Source of the DNA: Betaproteobacteria bacterium UBA5216
GTDB lineage: Bacteria > Pseudomonadota > Gammaproteobacteria > Burkholderiales > SG8-41
Direction: 5' to 3'
Assembly: GCA_002412495.1 (NCBI GenBank)
Contig: DHVE01000031.1
Coordinates: forward strand, 1 to 64,000
Length of the DNA: 64,000 nucleotides
The notes below the pieces were generated by a model. It saw only the letters and a list, made by a program, of their open reading frames with translations, ran no database searches and was not told where the DNA came from. Positions within the stretch are counted from its first letter, which is position 1. Every line of letters starts with the position of its first letter. Positions 49,643 through 58,115 of the stretch are shown one piece after another. The translations under genes and the position numbers were made by a program.

Positions 49643-51862
49643 TTACGCAAATCGCTCTTCCCCCTGCAGCAGCGCCGTTTTCACTCGCCCCGCCAGCATC
49701 GGCTGTTGACGTAGCCGCACGCCGGTCAACTGAAACACCGCGTTGGATATTGCCGAGGGTATCAGCGGCACCGCCATTTGTCCTGCGCCGGTGGGATGAT
49801 TTTTCGTTTGCACCAGCTTGACGTGCATCTGTGGCACGTCGCGCATGCGCGGTACGTGGTAATCAAAAAAGTTCGATTGCTCCACCGCGCCGTTCGCGAT
49901 GCTGATGCGCTCGGTGAGCGCCAGGCCCAGGCCATACACGATGGAGCTTTCGGTTTGCGCGATCACGTTATCGGGATGCACCGCCACGCCGCAATCGATG
50001 GCGCACCAGAAGTTATGCACCTTGATCGCGCCGCTGGTTTTATCGACGGTGACATCGGCGATGCCGGCAATTTCGGTGCCGGAGTAATTCACGTACGCGA
50101 TCCCCAGCCCGTGCCCAGGACGCTTGCGATGCCATTCGGCCATTTTCGCCGCTTCCTCGATGACATGGCGGCCGCGTGGGTCCTTCTTCAGCATGCGCAA
50201 GCGAAACTCGACCGGATCGACACCCGCCTTTGCCGCAAGTTCGTCAATGAATACCTCGGTGGCAAAACTGTTCGCAGTAAATCCAATACCGCGCAGCGGA
50301 TTGGTGCGCATGCCCGTATGCACCAGCACGCCTTCGGCCACCCGATCGGCGATTTCATACGAACCGGCGCCAATGCCGTTTAGCGCAATGCCGTCGCGGC
50401 CCTTCACCTGTTTGTAGCGCACCGGGTCCATGAACGCCATCACGTGATCACACACCGCGCGATGATGGTAGCCGATGACATTGCCCGACGCATCCAAACC
50501 GGCACGCAAACGGTTTACATACAACGGACGGAAGCGCCCGGAATGAATATCGTCCTCGCGCGTCCACATCACTTTCACCGGCTTCCCCGATGCCTTGGAC
50601 AGCAGCACGGAGTCGAGCACGAAATCGGCATCGCGATTGCCGCGCCGGCCAAAGCCGCCGCCGAGCAAATGGTGATTAAATTTCACCTTCGATTCGGGTA
50701 TGCCCAACGCCTGCGCCGCCACCGTCACCGCGATGGTCTGGCTTTGCACACCGCACCAGATTTCCACCGCGTCGCCGGCAGGCGAAACCGCCGCGACGGA
50801 ATTCAGCGGCTCCATCTGCGCGTGATACGCGTAGTCAGAGCGATACTCGGCCTCGACCACGTTCGCGGCGCTGTTGATTTTTCCGACGGCGTCACCGCGC
50901 TTTTCCCAATCGATCACGGGATGCGCCGGGTCCTTCGCCGCCGCGGAGAATTGGGCATATCCGCCGTCCGTGGAAAAGCCTGCGCCCTGCGCCTTGCCGC
51001 CCCACGTCACCTTCAGCGCCTTGCGGCCCTGAAAGGCCGCCCACGGATTTTCCGCGAGCACGCCGACGCCGTTTTTCAACGTCACCACATTGATCACGCC
51101 GTCGATTGCGCGCGCGGCCTTGTCGTCCACGCTCGCCACGCCCGCGCCTTCCACCGGCTCGCGCAGAATCGCGCCGTAAATCATGCCCGGCACCTGCACG
51201 TCGATACTGTATTTGGTGCTGCCGTCCTGCTTGCCGGGAATATCGGCGCGCGGAATATCCTGGCCGATGAGACGAAACTGCGCCTTCGACACCGGCTCGA
51301 CTTCCACCTGCGGCGCTTCGGCGGGAATTTTCGCGAATGCCGCGATCTCGCCATATGTCAGTTTGCGACCGGACTTCTGATGCAGCACCACACCCGGTTG
51401 CGTGGTGAGTTCCGTCAGCGGCACGCCCCAGCGCTGCGCTGCGTTGTCCATCAGCACGTGACGCACCTGCGCACCGAACTGTCGCAGATTATTAAAGTAG
51501 CCGGTCACCGTGGCGCTGCCCGCCGTGTATTGATGATAACCGCGGCCCGGGTTGCCAAATACCTTGTCGCCCACCGCTGCCGCGTCGATTTTCACCTTCG
51601 ACCAGTCGGCGTCCATTTCATCGGCGACAATGCGCGGTAGCGACGTCAGCGAGCCCTGCCCCATCTCGGCCGCGGGCGATTTGATCGCCACCGTCCCATC
51701 GGTAAAAATGGTGACCCAGTTGTTGAGTCTGGCGCTGTTGCTCCCGGCCTGCGCCCGCACTTCGCCCGTAAACATCGCCGGGACTCCCGCCGCGACACCA
51801 AACGTAAAGCCCGCCGCGCCCACCATGAATTGGCGGCGTTGAGCATTGATCGCTGTTTTCAT
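49643..51862 (-). CDS. Molybdopterin-binding subunit of an IorB-like hydroxylase, Tat-exported, set 2
   Basis: A 739-residue paralogue of the set 1 subunit. The N terminus MKTAINAQRRQFMVGAAGFT is a Tat signal. Family segments: AAEMGQGSLTSLPRIVADEM near 63, LLGGGFGRRGNRDADFVLDS near 400 (GGFG loop contacts the cofactor) and GIADVTVDKTSGAIKVHNFW near 615. The loop near the C terminus reads PTGAGQMAVPLIPSAISNAV, again with Gln for the usual Glu, from a different codon than in set 1. Substrates of such IorB-like enzymes include N-heterocycles and aldehydes; no specific one can be assigned. Coupled by ATGA to its 2Fe-2S subunit. Confidence 0.88.
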   Translation of the reverse strand: MKTAINAQRRQFMVGAAGFTFGVAAGVPAMFTGEVRAQAGSNSARLNNWVTIFTDGTVAIKSPAAEMGQGSLTSLPRIVADEMDADWSKVKIDAAAVGDKVFGNPGRGYHQYTAGSATVTGYFNNLRQFGAQVRHVLMDNAAQRWGVPLTELTTQPGVVLHQKSGRKLTYGEIAAFAKIPAEAPQVEVEPVSKAQFRLIGQDIPRADIPGKQDGSTKYSIDVQVPGMIYGAILREPVEGAGVASVDDKAARAIDGVINVVTLKNGVGVLAENPWAAFQGRKALKVTWGGKAQGAGFSTDGGYAQFSAAAKDPAHPVIDWEKRGDAVGKINSAANVVEAEYRSDYAYHAQMEPLNSVAAVSPAGDAVEIWCGVQSQTIAVTVAAQALGIPESKVKFNHHLLGGGFGRRGNRDADFVLDSVLLSKASGKPVKVMWTREDDIHSGRFRPLYVNRLRAGLDASGNVIGYHHRAVCDHVMAFMDPVRYKQVKGRDGIALNGIGAGSYEIADRVAEGVLVHTGMRTNPLRGIGFTANSFATEVFIDELAAKAGVDPVEFRLRMLKKDPRGRHVIEEAAKMAEWHRKRPGHGLGIAYVNYSGTEIAGIADVTVDKTSGAIKVHNFWCAIDCGVAVHPDNVIAQTESSIVYGLGLALTERISIANGAVEQSNFFDYHVPRMRDVPQMHVKLVQTKNHPTGAGQMAVPLIPSAISNAVFQLTGVRLRQQPMLAGRVKTALLQGEERFA

Positions 51863-52329
51863 GCCAGCTCCTTCGCAGCGCGTTCAATCGCGCGGGTGAT
51901 CCGTGCATAAGTGCCGCAGCGGCAAATATTCGGGCTCATGTATTCGACAATTTGATCGCGCGTGGGACGCGGCGTTTCCTTCAGCAACCCCGCCGCGCGC
52001 ATGATCTGTCCCGACTGGCAATAGCCGCACTGCGGCACCTGCTCCGCGATCCATGCTTTTTGCAGCGGATGACTCGCGTCTTTCGACAGGCCTTCGATAG
52101 TCGTGACACTCTTGCCGGCAACATCCCGCAATGCCTGCAAACACGATTGCACCGGCTGACCATTCAGATGCACCGTGCAGGCGCCGCACTGCCCCACACC
52201 GCAACCAAATTTCGTGCCCGTCAGTTTAAGTTGCTCGCGCAATACCCATAGCAGCGGGGTGTCATCCGCCACCGTAACCGTTTGACGCTGGCCGTTGATG
52301 GTCAGTGTGGTTGTGATTTTTTGTGCCAT
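51859..52329 (-). CDS. 2Fe-2S subunit of the IorAB-type hydroxylase, set 2
   Basis: A 156-residue double [2Fe-2S] protein; Cys 43, 48, 51, 63 and 101, 104, 136, 138 have the same spacing as in set 1, and the middle part RAAGLLKETPRPTRDQIVEY is almost the same. The two sets are clear tandem duplicates. It is first in its operon, divergent from terC, with 150 bases between the two starts. The start ATG at 52329 follows GAGGATTCCCA. Confidence 0.93.
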   Translation of the reverse strand: MAQKITTTLTINGQRQTVTVADDTPLLWVLREQLKLTGTKFGCGVGQCGACTVHLNGQPVQSCLQALRDVAGKSVTTIEGLSKDASHPLQKAWIAEQVPQCGYCQSGQIMRAAGLLKETPRPTRDQIVEYMSPNICRCGTYARITRAIERAAKELA

Positions 52330-52463
52330 TGGGAATCCTCATATGTGGTCGCCCATGCGCATTCTAGGCGTGACATCGATGCGCTACAACGTTCTCCGAT
52401 ACCGCTACAATGCGGCAGGCTCTCGCTGCCCAGCAATCCACGCCGAAATAAATTAAGTTATTG

Positions 52464-52480
52464 TTTTAAAAGGATTTTTA
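52464..52480 (+). repeat. AT-rich leader element, copy 7 (diverged)
   Basis: TTTTAAAAGGATTTTTA overlaps the terC ATG (52480) and includes AAAAGGA, which may itself serve as ribosome-binding site. Confidence 0.35.
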
Positions 52481-53229
52481 TGGAACTCCTGACCGACCCG
52501 CAAGCCTGGATTGCCTTTTTCACACTGACCGTGCTGGAACTGGTGCTTGGCATCGACAACGTAATTTTCATTTCCATCATTGTCGACAAGCTGCCCGCCG
52601 CGCGCCGCGAGGTCGCGCGCAAGATTGGGCTGTTTCTCGCGATGTTCATGCGCATCGGGCTGTTGCTGCTGCTGTCGTGGATGGTTGGCCTCACCGCGCC
52701 GCTTTTTAGCATTTTCACCAATGAAATTTCCGGTCGTGATCTGATACTGATTGCCGGTGGATTGTTCCTGATCTGGAAAAGCACCGGCGAAATTCACCAG
52801 TTGCTCGAGGGCGAAGAAGGCCACGTGTCGTCCGCCGTGGCGCCGGTGTTCTCCGCGGTTATTTTGCAGATCATCATTATCGATCTGGTGTTTTCCCTCG
52901 ATTCCATCATCACCGCCGTGGGCATGGTCGATCGCGTGGAGATCATGATCGCCGCAGTGATCGCATCGGTTGCGCTGATGATGCTGTTCGCCAGCGCCAT
53001 TGGGCGCTTTGTCTCGGCGCACCCCACGATCAAAATGCTGGCGTTGAGTTTTCTGCTGTTGATCGGCGTGGTGCTGATCGCCGACGGCTTCAGCCATCAT
53101 GTGCCCAAGGGCTACATCTATTTCGCCATGGCGTTTTCGGTGTGCGTGGAAATGCTCAACATCCGCATGCGAAAAAAAGCGGCGAAACCGGTGGACCTGC
53201 ACGAACCGTACGCGCCGGAACGCAAGTAA
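52480..53229 (+). CDS. TerC-family integral membrane protein
   Basis: A 249-residue TerC/Alx-like protein with seven or so membrane segments. The characteristic acidic motifs are ELVLGIDNVIFISIIV near residue 20 and IIDLVFSLDSIITAVGM near 130, where the Asp residues in membrane helices are conserved; EITGRDL-like SGRDLILIAGGLFLIW lies near 90. Family members export manganese or contribute to tellurite resistance and metal loading of secreted proteins. The start ATG 52480 follows AAAAGGA; the longer frame from 52282 would run through the divergent gene. Monocistronic or with the dehydrogenase 46 bases downstream. Confidence 0.9.
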   Translation: MELLTDPQAWIAFFTLTVLELVLGIDNVIFISIIVDKLPAARREVARKIGLFLAMFMRIGLLLLLSWMVGLTAPLFSIFTNEISGRDLILIAGGLFLIWKSTGEIHQLLEGEEGHVSSAVAPVFSAVILQIIIIDLVFSLDSIITAVGMVDRVEIMIAAVIASVALMMLFASAIGRFVSAHPTIKMLALSFLLLIGVVLIADGFSHHVPKGYIYFAMAFSVCVEMLNIRMRKKAAKPVDLHEPYAPERK

Positions 53230-53275
53230 TTTGGTAACCTTCCCCCCCTTCTTTGACAACACGCCAGGATACAAA

Positions 53276-54292
53276 ATGTCGCTCACCATGCTCTTCCCCG
53301 ACAGCCGTTCCGAACAACTCGATCTCGAAGCCAAGGTGTTTGGCCCCGACGTGACGCTGCTCAATCCGCGCAAGCCGCGCTTCGAAGCTATTGATCTCAA
53401 GTCCTGGCAGGAGTGTGACGGCATCGTGGTGGCGCGCATCCAGATGAACAGCACCGTGGCACCGCATTTAAAAAAATGCCGCATCATCGTGCGCAATGGC
53501 GTGGGCTACGACAACTGCGATCTCAAACTGCTGGGCGAAGCCGGCATCGCGGTGTGCAACGTGCCCGACTACGGCACCACCGAAGTGGCCGACTCCGCCG
53601 TGGCGATGATGCTTGCGTTCGCGCGCGGCACCGCGATCTACGACGCCACGCTGCGCGAGAACCCCACCGCCAACTGGACGCATACGCACAACGTCACCGC
53701 GCGCCGCCTGCGCGGCGCGACGTATGGCGTGATCGGCATGGGCCGCATCGGCACTGCCTCCGCGCTGCGCGCAAAAGCGTTCGGCATGAACGTGGTGTTC
53801 TACGACCCGCAGTTGTCCATCGGCGCGGAACTCTCATTCGGCTTCACCCGCGCCGCCAAGCTCGAAGACCTGCTCAAGGTGGCGGACGTGATCACTATTC
53901 ACGCGCCGCTGACCGATGAAACCAACAAGATGATCAACGCCGATGCGGTATCGAAAATGAAACCCGGCGCCTATCTCATCAGCACCGCGCGCGGCCCCAT
54001 CTGCGACACCGGCGCACTGCTCGAAGGCTTGAAGAGCAACCGCATTCTCGCCGTCGGCCTCGACGTGCTGCCCACCGAACCGGCAACCCTGGACGATCCG
54101 CTGGTGAAAGCCTGGCAGGCCAACGAACCATGGATCAAGGGCCGCGTGCTGATGGGGCCGCACTCCGGCTTTTACAGCCCGGATAGCCTCGTCGATCTAC
54201 GCACGAAGGCCGCCCAGACCGCGTGCCTGTACCTGAAGGAAAACAAACTGATCAACTGTGTGAACGCGGAGTTCCTGAAAAAGCCGCGGTAA
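53276..54292 (+). CDS. D-2-hydroxyacid dehydrogenase (C-terminal-binding-protein-like)
   Basis: A 338-residue NAD-dependent dehydrogenase. Rossmann motif TYGVIGMGRIGTASALRAKA near residue 150; catalytic Arg in STARGPICDTGALLEG near 240, Glu in GLDVLPTEPATLDDP near 265 and His in VLMGPHSGFYSPDS near 295. It belongs to the CtBP-like branch of the 2-hydroxyacid dehydrogenases. It is distinct from the one at 33410-34396. ATG at 53276 follows GCCAGGATACAAA. It converges with phzF at a gap of only 6 bases. Confidence 0.9.
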   Translation: MSLTMLFPDSRSEQLDLEAKVFGPDVTLLNPRKPRFEAIDLKSWQECDGIVVARIQMNSTVAPHLKKCRIIVRNGVGYDNCDLKLLGEAGIAVCNVPDYGTTEVADSAVAMMLAFARGTAIYDATLRENPTANWTHTHNVTARRLRGATYGVIGMGRIGTASALRAKAFGMNVVFYDPQLSIGAELSFGFTRAAKLEDLLKVADVITIHAPLTDETNKMINADAVSKMKPGAYLISTARGPICDTGALLEGLKSNRILAVGLDVLPTEPATLDDPLVKAWQANEPWIKGRVLMGPHSGFYSPDSLVDLRTKAAQTACLYLKENKLINCVNAEFLKKPR

Positions 54293-54298
54293 GGCGTC

Positions 54299-55084
54299 CT
54301 AAACCTCGACGTTGATCTCGCCGCGCAGGTATTCCACCACCTGCCCCGAGATTTCCACCCGTTCACCGCGAAGCACGCACTGCAAATCACCGCCGCGCGC
54401 GGACACCTGCTTCGCGGTGAGTTTATTCTTGCCCAATCGCTCCGCCCAATAGGGCACAAGCGTGCAATGCGACGATCCGGTCACCGGGTCTTCCGGGATG
54501 CCCGCGCCAGGTGCAAAAAACCGCGACACAAAATCGACCGTATCGCCCGGCGCCGAGGCAATGACCGCGAACGCCTCAAGCGCTGCCACGCGCGGCATAT
54601 CCGGGCGCAGGGATCGCACATCGGATTCCGAATCAAAAATCGCCAACAGGTCGCGCGCGAGATACGCCTCGCGAGGCCGGGCGCCCAGCGCGGAAACCAG
54701 CACATCCGTCACGGCCACGGGCTTGCCAGGCCGCAAAGGAAAATCCAGCGTGAGCCACGCGCCATTACGCGTCACTGCCAATTCGCCGCTGCGCGTACTG
54801 AATGAGAGCCGATCCCGTGTCGGAAAATGGTAACGCAACAGTACGTCCGCCGCCGCAAGCGTCGCATGACCACAAAGATCTACCTCGACAGTTGGCGTGA
54901 ACCAGCGCAGCGGGCAAACGCCCGCGCCCGGAACGACAAACGCCGTCTCGGCAAGATTATTTTCAGCAGCAATGGCGGCGAGCACGCTATCCGGCAACCA
55001 TTCGTCGAGTAATACGACCGCAGCCGCATTTCCGCCAAACAGGCGCTTGGTGAAGGCGTCCAGTTGAAAGAGCGGCAGCTTCAT
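54299..55084 (-). CDS. PhzF-family isomerase
   Basis: A 261-residue PhzF/DAP-epimerase-fold protein. FQLDAFTKRLFGGNAAAVV at residues 6-24 and the catalytic Glu in NNLAETAFVV near 45 are conserved; DLCGHATLAAADVLL near 70 and DPVTGSSHCTLVPYWAERLG near 195 are the two other signatures. PhzF isomerises a phenazine precursor, but most relatives have unknown substrates and no phenazine genes are here. It is slightly shorter than the usual 280-300 residues. It starts 5 bases after the ModA-like stop, with AGGGTAAG upstream. Confidence 0.88.
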   Translation of the reverse strand: MKLPLFQLDAFTKRLFGGNAAAVVLLDEWLPDSVLAAIAAENNLAETAFVVPGAGVCPLRWFTPTVEVDLCGHATLAAADVLLRYHFPTRDRLSFSTRSGELAVTRNGAWLTLDFPLRPGKPVAVTDVLVSALGARPREAYLARDLLAIFDSESDVRSLRPDMPRVAALEAFAVIASAPGDTVDFVSRFFAPGAGIPEDPVTGSSHCTLVPYWAERLGKNKLTAKQVSARGGDLQCVLRGERVEISGQVVEYLRGEINVEV

Positions 55085-55089
55085 TGATC

Positions 55090-55809
55090 TTACCCTGCAA
55101 CCGACTCCAACCCGCTCTTGATGACTGCCTCCGCCGCCCCCGCCGAAGCCAGGAAGGCGATCACCGACCGCGCCAGCGCCGCATCCGGCGAGGTCGTGGC
55201 CACCCCTGCTGAGAACTCGGAAACCTTTTGCACTTCGGGCGGCAGCGGCGTGATGTGCGCGATGCCCGGCACCGGCAACAGTTCGCTCATCTGCTGAAAG
55301 CCGATGTCGAGTTCACCGCGCGCGACCACCGCGCCCACGCGCTCGCCGCCGCCGATGTGTCGGCATTTGGGCAGCACCTGATCGGCGATGCCCAGACGTT
55401 GCACCAGTTCCGTCGTGAGATACTGCCCGCTGACGCTGGCGGAATAGCCAATGGATTTGGCTTGCAGCAAGGTACGCTTTAACGCTTCAACGCTGCTGAT
55501 GTCCGGCTTGGGCGCGCCCGCGCGCACCGCCATGCCAATGACCGAACGCGCCACGGTTTGACAGCCTTCGGCCCGCACCAGCCCTTCGTCAATCAATTGA
55601 CGCAACAGGGTATCGGCCACGATGACGATATCCGCAATTTCGCCGCGCTTTAGCCGATTGGGAATGGAAGTGTCGCCGGTGCCGACTGAGGTTGTTACCG
55701 TGACAATGCTCTTTTTCGTCAGGCGCTCCAATTGCGGAATCAACGCCAGGTGCGCGGCGGTAAACGCGCCGGAGGTCATTACTCTGAATTCATGGGTAGA
55801 TGCGGACAT
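55090..55809 (-). CDS. ModA-like substrate-binding protein without signal peptide
   Basis: A 239-residue periplasmic-binding-protein fold of the ModA-like group: FRVMTSGAFTAAHLALIPQL at residues 8-27, VTTSVGTGDTSIPNRLKRGE near 38, SIGYSASVSGQYLTTELVQR near 117 and VGAVVARGELDIGFQQMSEL near 152. The N terminus MSASTHEFRV has no signal peptide, so the protein should stay in the cytoplasm; no earlier start with a signal was found. It is related to the secreted protein at 23519-24274. A cytoplasmic sensor or a protein with a different role is possible. First gene of the unit with phzF. Confidence 0.75.
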   Translation of the reverse strand: MSASTHEFRVMTSGAFTAAHLALIPQLERLTKKSIVTVTTSVGTGDTSIPNRLKRGEIADIVIVADTLLRQLIDEGLVRAEGCQTVARSVIGMAVRAGAPKPDISSVEALKRTLLQAKSIGYSASVSGQYLTTELVQRLGIADQVLPKCRHIGGGERVGAVVARGELDIGFQQMSELLPVPGIAHITPLPPEVQKVSEFSAGVATTSPDAALARSVIAFLASAGAAEAVIKSGLESVAG

Positions 55810-55848
55810 AACTCGGCTCGCTGAAGGTGTGAAGGTGAGGGGTAATTG

Positions 55849-55869
55849 CGTGATAACGTGATAACGTAA
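55849..55869. promoter_or_regulatory. Direct-repeat regulatory site candidate
   Basis: Two exact copies of CGTGATAA in tandem (55849-55856, 55857-55864) followed by CGTAA. The site is 40 bases upstream of the ModA-like gene, where an activator or repressor could bind. Confidence 0.3.
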
Positions 55870-56071
55870 AAGGGTGACGTAATTGGTGACAACTGCTTCC
55901 TGATTCCACGGAAACCGGACTCACGAAGGATCAGGCACTATCGCACAATTTCAAATGGCCGGACAAGCCGGGGTAAGGCAGCAAAGCGCGTGTACGTTAT
56001 GACGGGTGTTTTGCACCTTTTGGGAAATTTCTGCCATTTCCTGCGTTTTTCAATGAACCGGCGCAAGCGGG

Positions 56072-56100
56072 TTGGTTGCCCGGGCCGCACGCGCTAGAAT
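56072..56100 (+). promoter_or_regulatory. Possible promoter of the Bug pair
   Basis: TTGGTT (56072-56077) and TAGAAT (56095-56100) are 17 bases apart. The -10 box matches at 5 of 6; the -35 only at 3 of 6. Start codon at 56135, so the leader would be about 28 bases. Confidence 0.38.
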
Positions 56101-56134
56101 AGCTTTATTACAACGTACAATGAGGAGAACCCGA

Positions 56135-57115
56135 ATGAAATCCATCACTTTCAAACTGAATGCCGCAGGTATTGCCACGGCGGTAGCCGCTACCCTCTGC
56201 CCGGCGCTCGTTCATGCGCAGGCGTACCCCTCGAAAATCGTGCGCGTGGTCGTGCCATTCGCGCCCGGCGGCGGCAGCGATATCACGGCGCGTCAGGTTT
56301 CAGGCAAGCTGACCGACATGTTCAAGCAGCAATTTGTCGTCGATAACCGTGGCGGCGCCGCCGGCATCATTGGCATGGAAATGGTCGCCAAGGCGCCCGC
56401 CGATGGCTACACCCTTATGATGATGTCCGGCAGTTTCTCCGCGACCTCGGCCACGCACCGGCCGGCCTTCGATCCCGTCAACAGCATCCCCGGCGTGGCG
56501 GAATTCGGCATCACGCCGTTCCTGCTGACCGTGCACCCGTCGCTGCCGCCGAAAACCACCAAGGAACTGATTGCGCTGGCCAAAGCCAAGCCCGGCGCTC
56601 TCACGTATGCCACTAGCGGCATGGGCGGCTTGACGCACATGGCAACCGAACTGCTGCTCAGCATGACCGGAACGCAAATGCTGGGGGTACATTACAAGAG
56701 CACCGGCGCCGCCATGACCGACCTGTTATCCGGTCAGGCGCCGATTATCGTCGGCAGTTTGTTGCCTATCGTGCCGCACGCCGGTCCGGGCGGCAAGCTC
56801 CGCGTGCTCGGCGTCACCACGGCCAAGCGCTGGTATTCGCTGCCGAACGTACCTACGGTCGGCGAATCTGTGCCGGGCTACGAAGTCGAACTGTGGTTTG
56901 GCGCCATGGCCCCGCGCGGCACGCCGCAGCCCATCGTCGATGCGCTGAACAGCGCCATCAATAAAATCCTTCAAGAGCCCGAGATGAAGAAAAATCTCGA
57001 CGCGCAGGGTATGGCTCCCACGGGCGGCACGCCGCAACAATTCAATGACCGCATCCAACGCGAGTACGCACGCTGGACAAAGGTGGTCAAGGAACGCGGC
57101 ATCAAGATGCAGTAA
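56135..57115 (+). CDS. Bug/TctC-family periplasmic solute receptor
   Basis: A 326-residue receptor. ATG 56135 follows GAGGAG by 6 bases and gives the signal peptide MKSITFKLNAAGIATAVAAT ending VHAQ. Ligand loop VRVVVPFAPGGGSDITARQV and VVDNRGGAAGIIGMEMVAK. It is the first of two Bug genes in tandem, 13 bases apart at their coding ends. The two are divergent, so they probably bind different acids. No permease or enzyme gene is in this unit. Confidence 0.93.
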   Translation: MKSITFKLNAAGIATAVAATLCPALVHAQAYPSKIVRVVVPFAPGGGSDITARQVSGKLTDMFKQQFVVDNRGGAAGIIGMEMVAKAPADGYTLMMMSGSFSATSATHRPAFDPVNSIPGVAEFGITPFLLTVHPSLPPKTTKELIALAKAKPGALTYATSGMGGLTHMATELLLSMTGTQMLGVHYKSTGAAMTDLLSGQAPIIVGSLLPIVPHAGPGGKLRVLGVTTAKRWYSLPNVPTVGESVPGYEVELWFGAMAPRGTPQPIVDALNSAINKILQEPEMKKNLDAQGMAPTGGTPQQFNDRIQREYARWTKVVKERGIKMQ

Positions 57116-57128
57116 CGCCGTGCGATTC

Positions 57129-58094
57129 ATGCGACAGATCCCCCGCGCCGCGCTGATAGTCGCGGCGGCGCTTGCCGGCGCTGGAACGGCGCAGGGACAA
57201 GGATTCCCCTCGAAGCAACTGCGCTTCGTAGTGCCATTTGCGGCGGGGGGCACCATCGACATCATCGGGCGCCTGTTATCGCCCTCGATGAGCAAGGCGC
57301 TGGGCCAGCAAATCGTGGTGGAAGACCGCCCCGGCGGCGGCACGGTGATCGCCACGGAACTGGTGGCGCGCGCGCCGGCCGACGCGCATGTGATTTTGCT
57401 GATGGGGCCAAGCTATACCATCAATCTCTTTGCACGCAAACTGCCTTACGACACCGAACGGGATTTCGCCGCGATCGCACGGCTGGCCGCCAACCCGTTG
57501 CTGTTTTCGGTGCATCCCTCCGTACCGGCGCGCACGATCAAGGAACTGGTGGCGCTGGCGCGCAACAAGCCAGGCGAACTCACCTATGCCACCGCCTCCC
57601 CCACGGGCTTTCAGCGGCTGGCGGCCGAGCAGTTCAAGCTGCTGGCGAAAATTGATATCGTCAACGTGCCCTATCAAGGCGGCGGGCCGGCGTCGATTGC
57701 CGTGATGGGTGGCCACACCACCATTAATTTCGGCAATGTATCCGAGGCCGCCCCGTATGTAGCCAACGGGCGGCTGCGCGCCATCGCGGTTACCTCGCTC
57801 GAACGCAGCGACGTGATGAAAGACGTTCCCACGGTGCACGAATCCGGCTACCCAGGTTATGAGGCCACCAATTGGTTCGGCGCTGTGACGCGCGTTGGCG
57901 CGCCGAAAGCGGCCATCGACCGGCTGAGCGCGGAGTTCGCGCGCGCGCTGGATACGCCCGAGGTTAAATCGGGCCTCACAAAAAGCGGGCTCTATAACGC
58001 GTATCTGAACCCGGAACGTTACGACGAATTTCTGCGCCAGCAGTTTCGCGCCAACGAAAAAACAGTCAAGGCCACCGGCATGCGCATGGAGTAG
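57129..58094 (+). CDS. Bug/TctC-family periplasmic solute receptor
   Basis: A 321-residue receptor with signal peptide MRQIPRAALIVAAALAGAGT cleaved near AQGQ. Ligand loop LRFVVPFAAGGTIDIIGRLL and VVEDRPGGGTVIATELVA; the loop is AGGTID in place of PGGGSD. ATG 57129 is chosen; an in-frame GTG at 57120 is possible and neither has a clear ribosome site, so it may rely on coupling to the upstream Bug gene. Convergent with the BadI-like gene at a 21-base gap. Confidence 0.9.
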   Translation: MRQIPRAALIVAAALAGAGTAQGQGFPSKQLRFVVPFAAGGTIDIIGRLLSPSMSKALGQQIVVEDRPGGGTVIATELVARAPADAHVILLMGPSYTINLFARKLPYDTERDFAAIARLAANPLLFSVHPSVPARTIKELVALARNKPGELTYATASPTGFQRLAAEQFKLLAKIDIVNVPYQGGGPASIAVMGGHTTINFGNVSEAAPYVANGRLRAIAVTSLERSDVMKDVPTVHESGYPGYEATNWFGAVTRVGAPKAAIDRLSAEFARALDTPEVKSGLTKSGLYNAYLNPERYDEFLRQQFRANEKTVKATGMRME

Positions 58095-58115
58095 CGCCGT
58101 CCCCGGATAACCGAT

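Larger units (their letters stand above)
55810..56134. other. Divergent intergenic region with direct repeat
   Basis: 325 bases without a gene between the ModA-like start and the Bug pair. It contains a tandem repeat CGTGATAA at 55849-55856 and 55857-55864 followed by CGTAA, 40 bases from the ModA-like start, and a possible promoter at 56072-56100 for the Bug genes. Confidence 0.5.

Noticed and set aside
52330..52479. Possible manganese (yybP-ykoY) riboswitch upstream of terC
   Set aside because: Such riboswitches are common before terC-like genes, but the conserved internal loops and the GGGGAGUA-type core were not seen in this 150-base gap.
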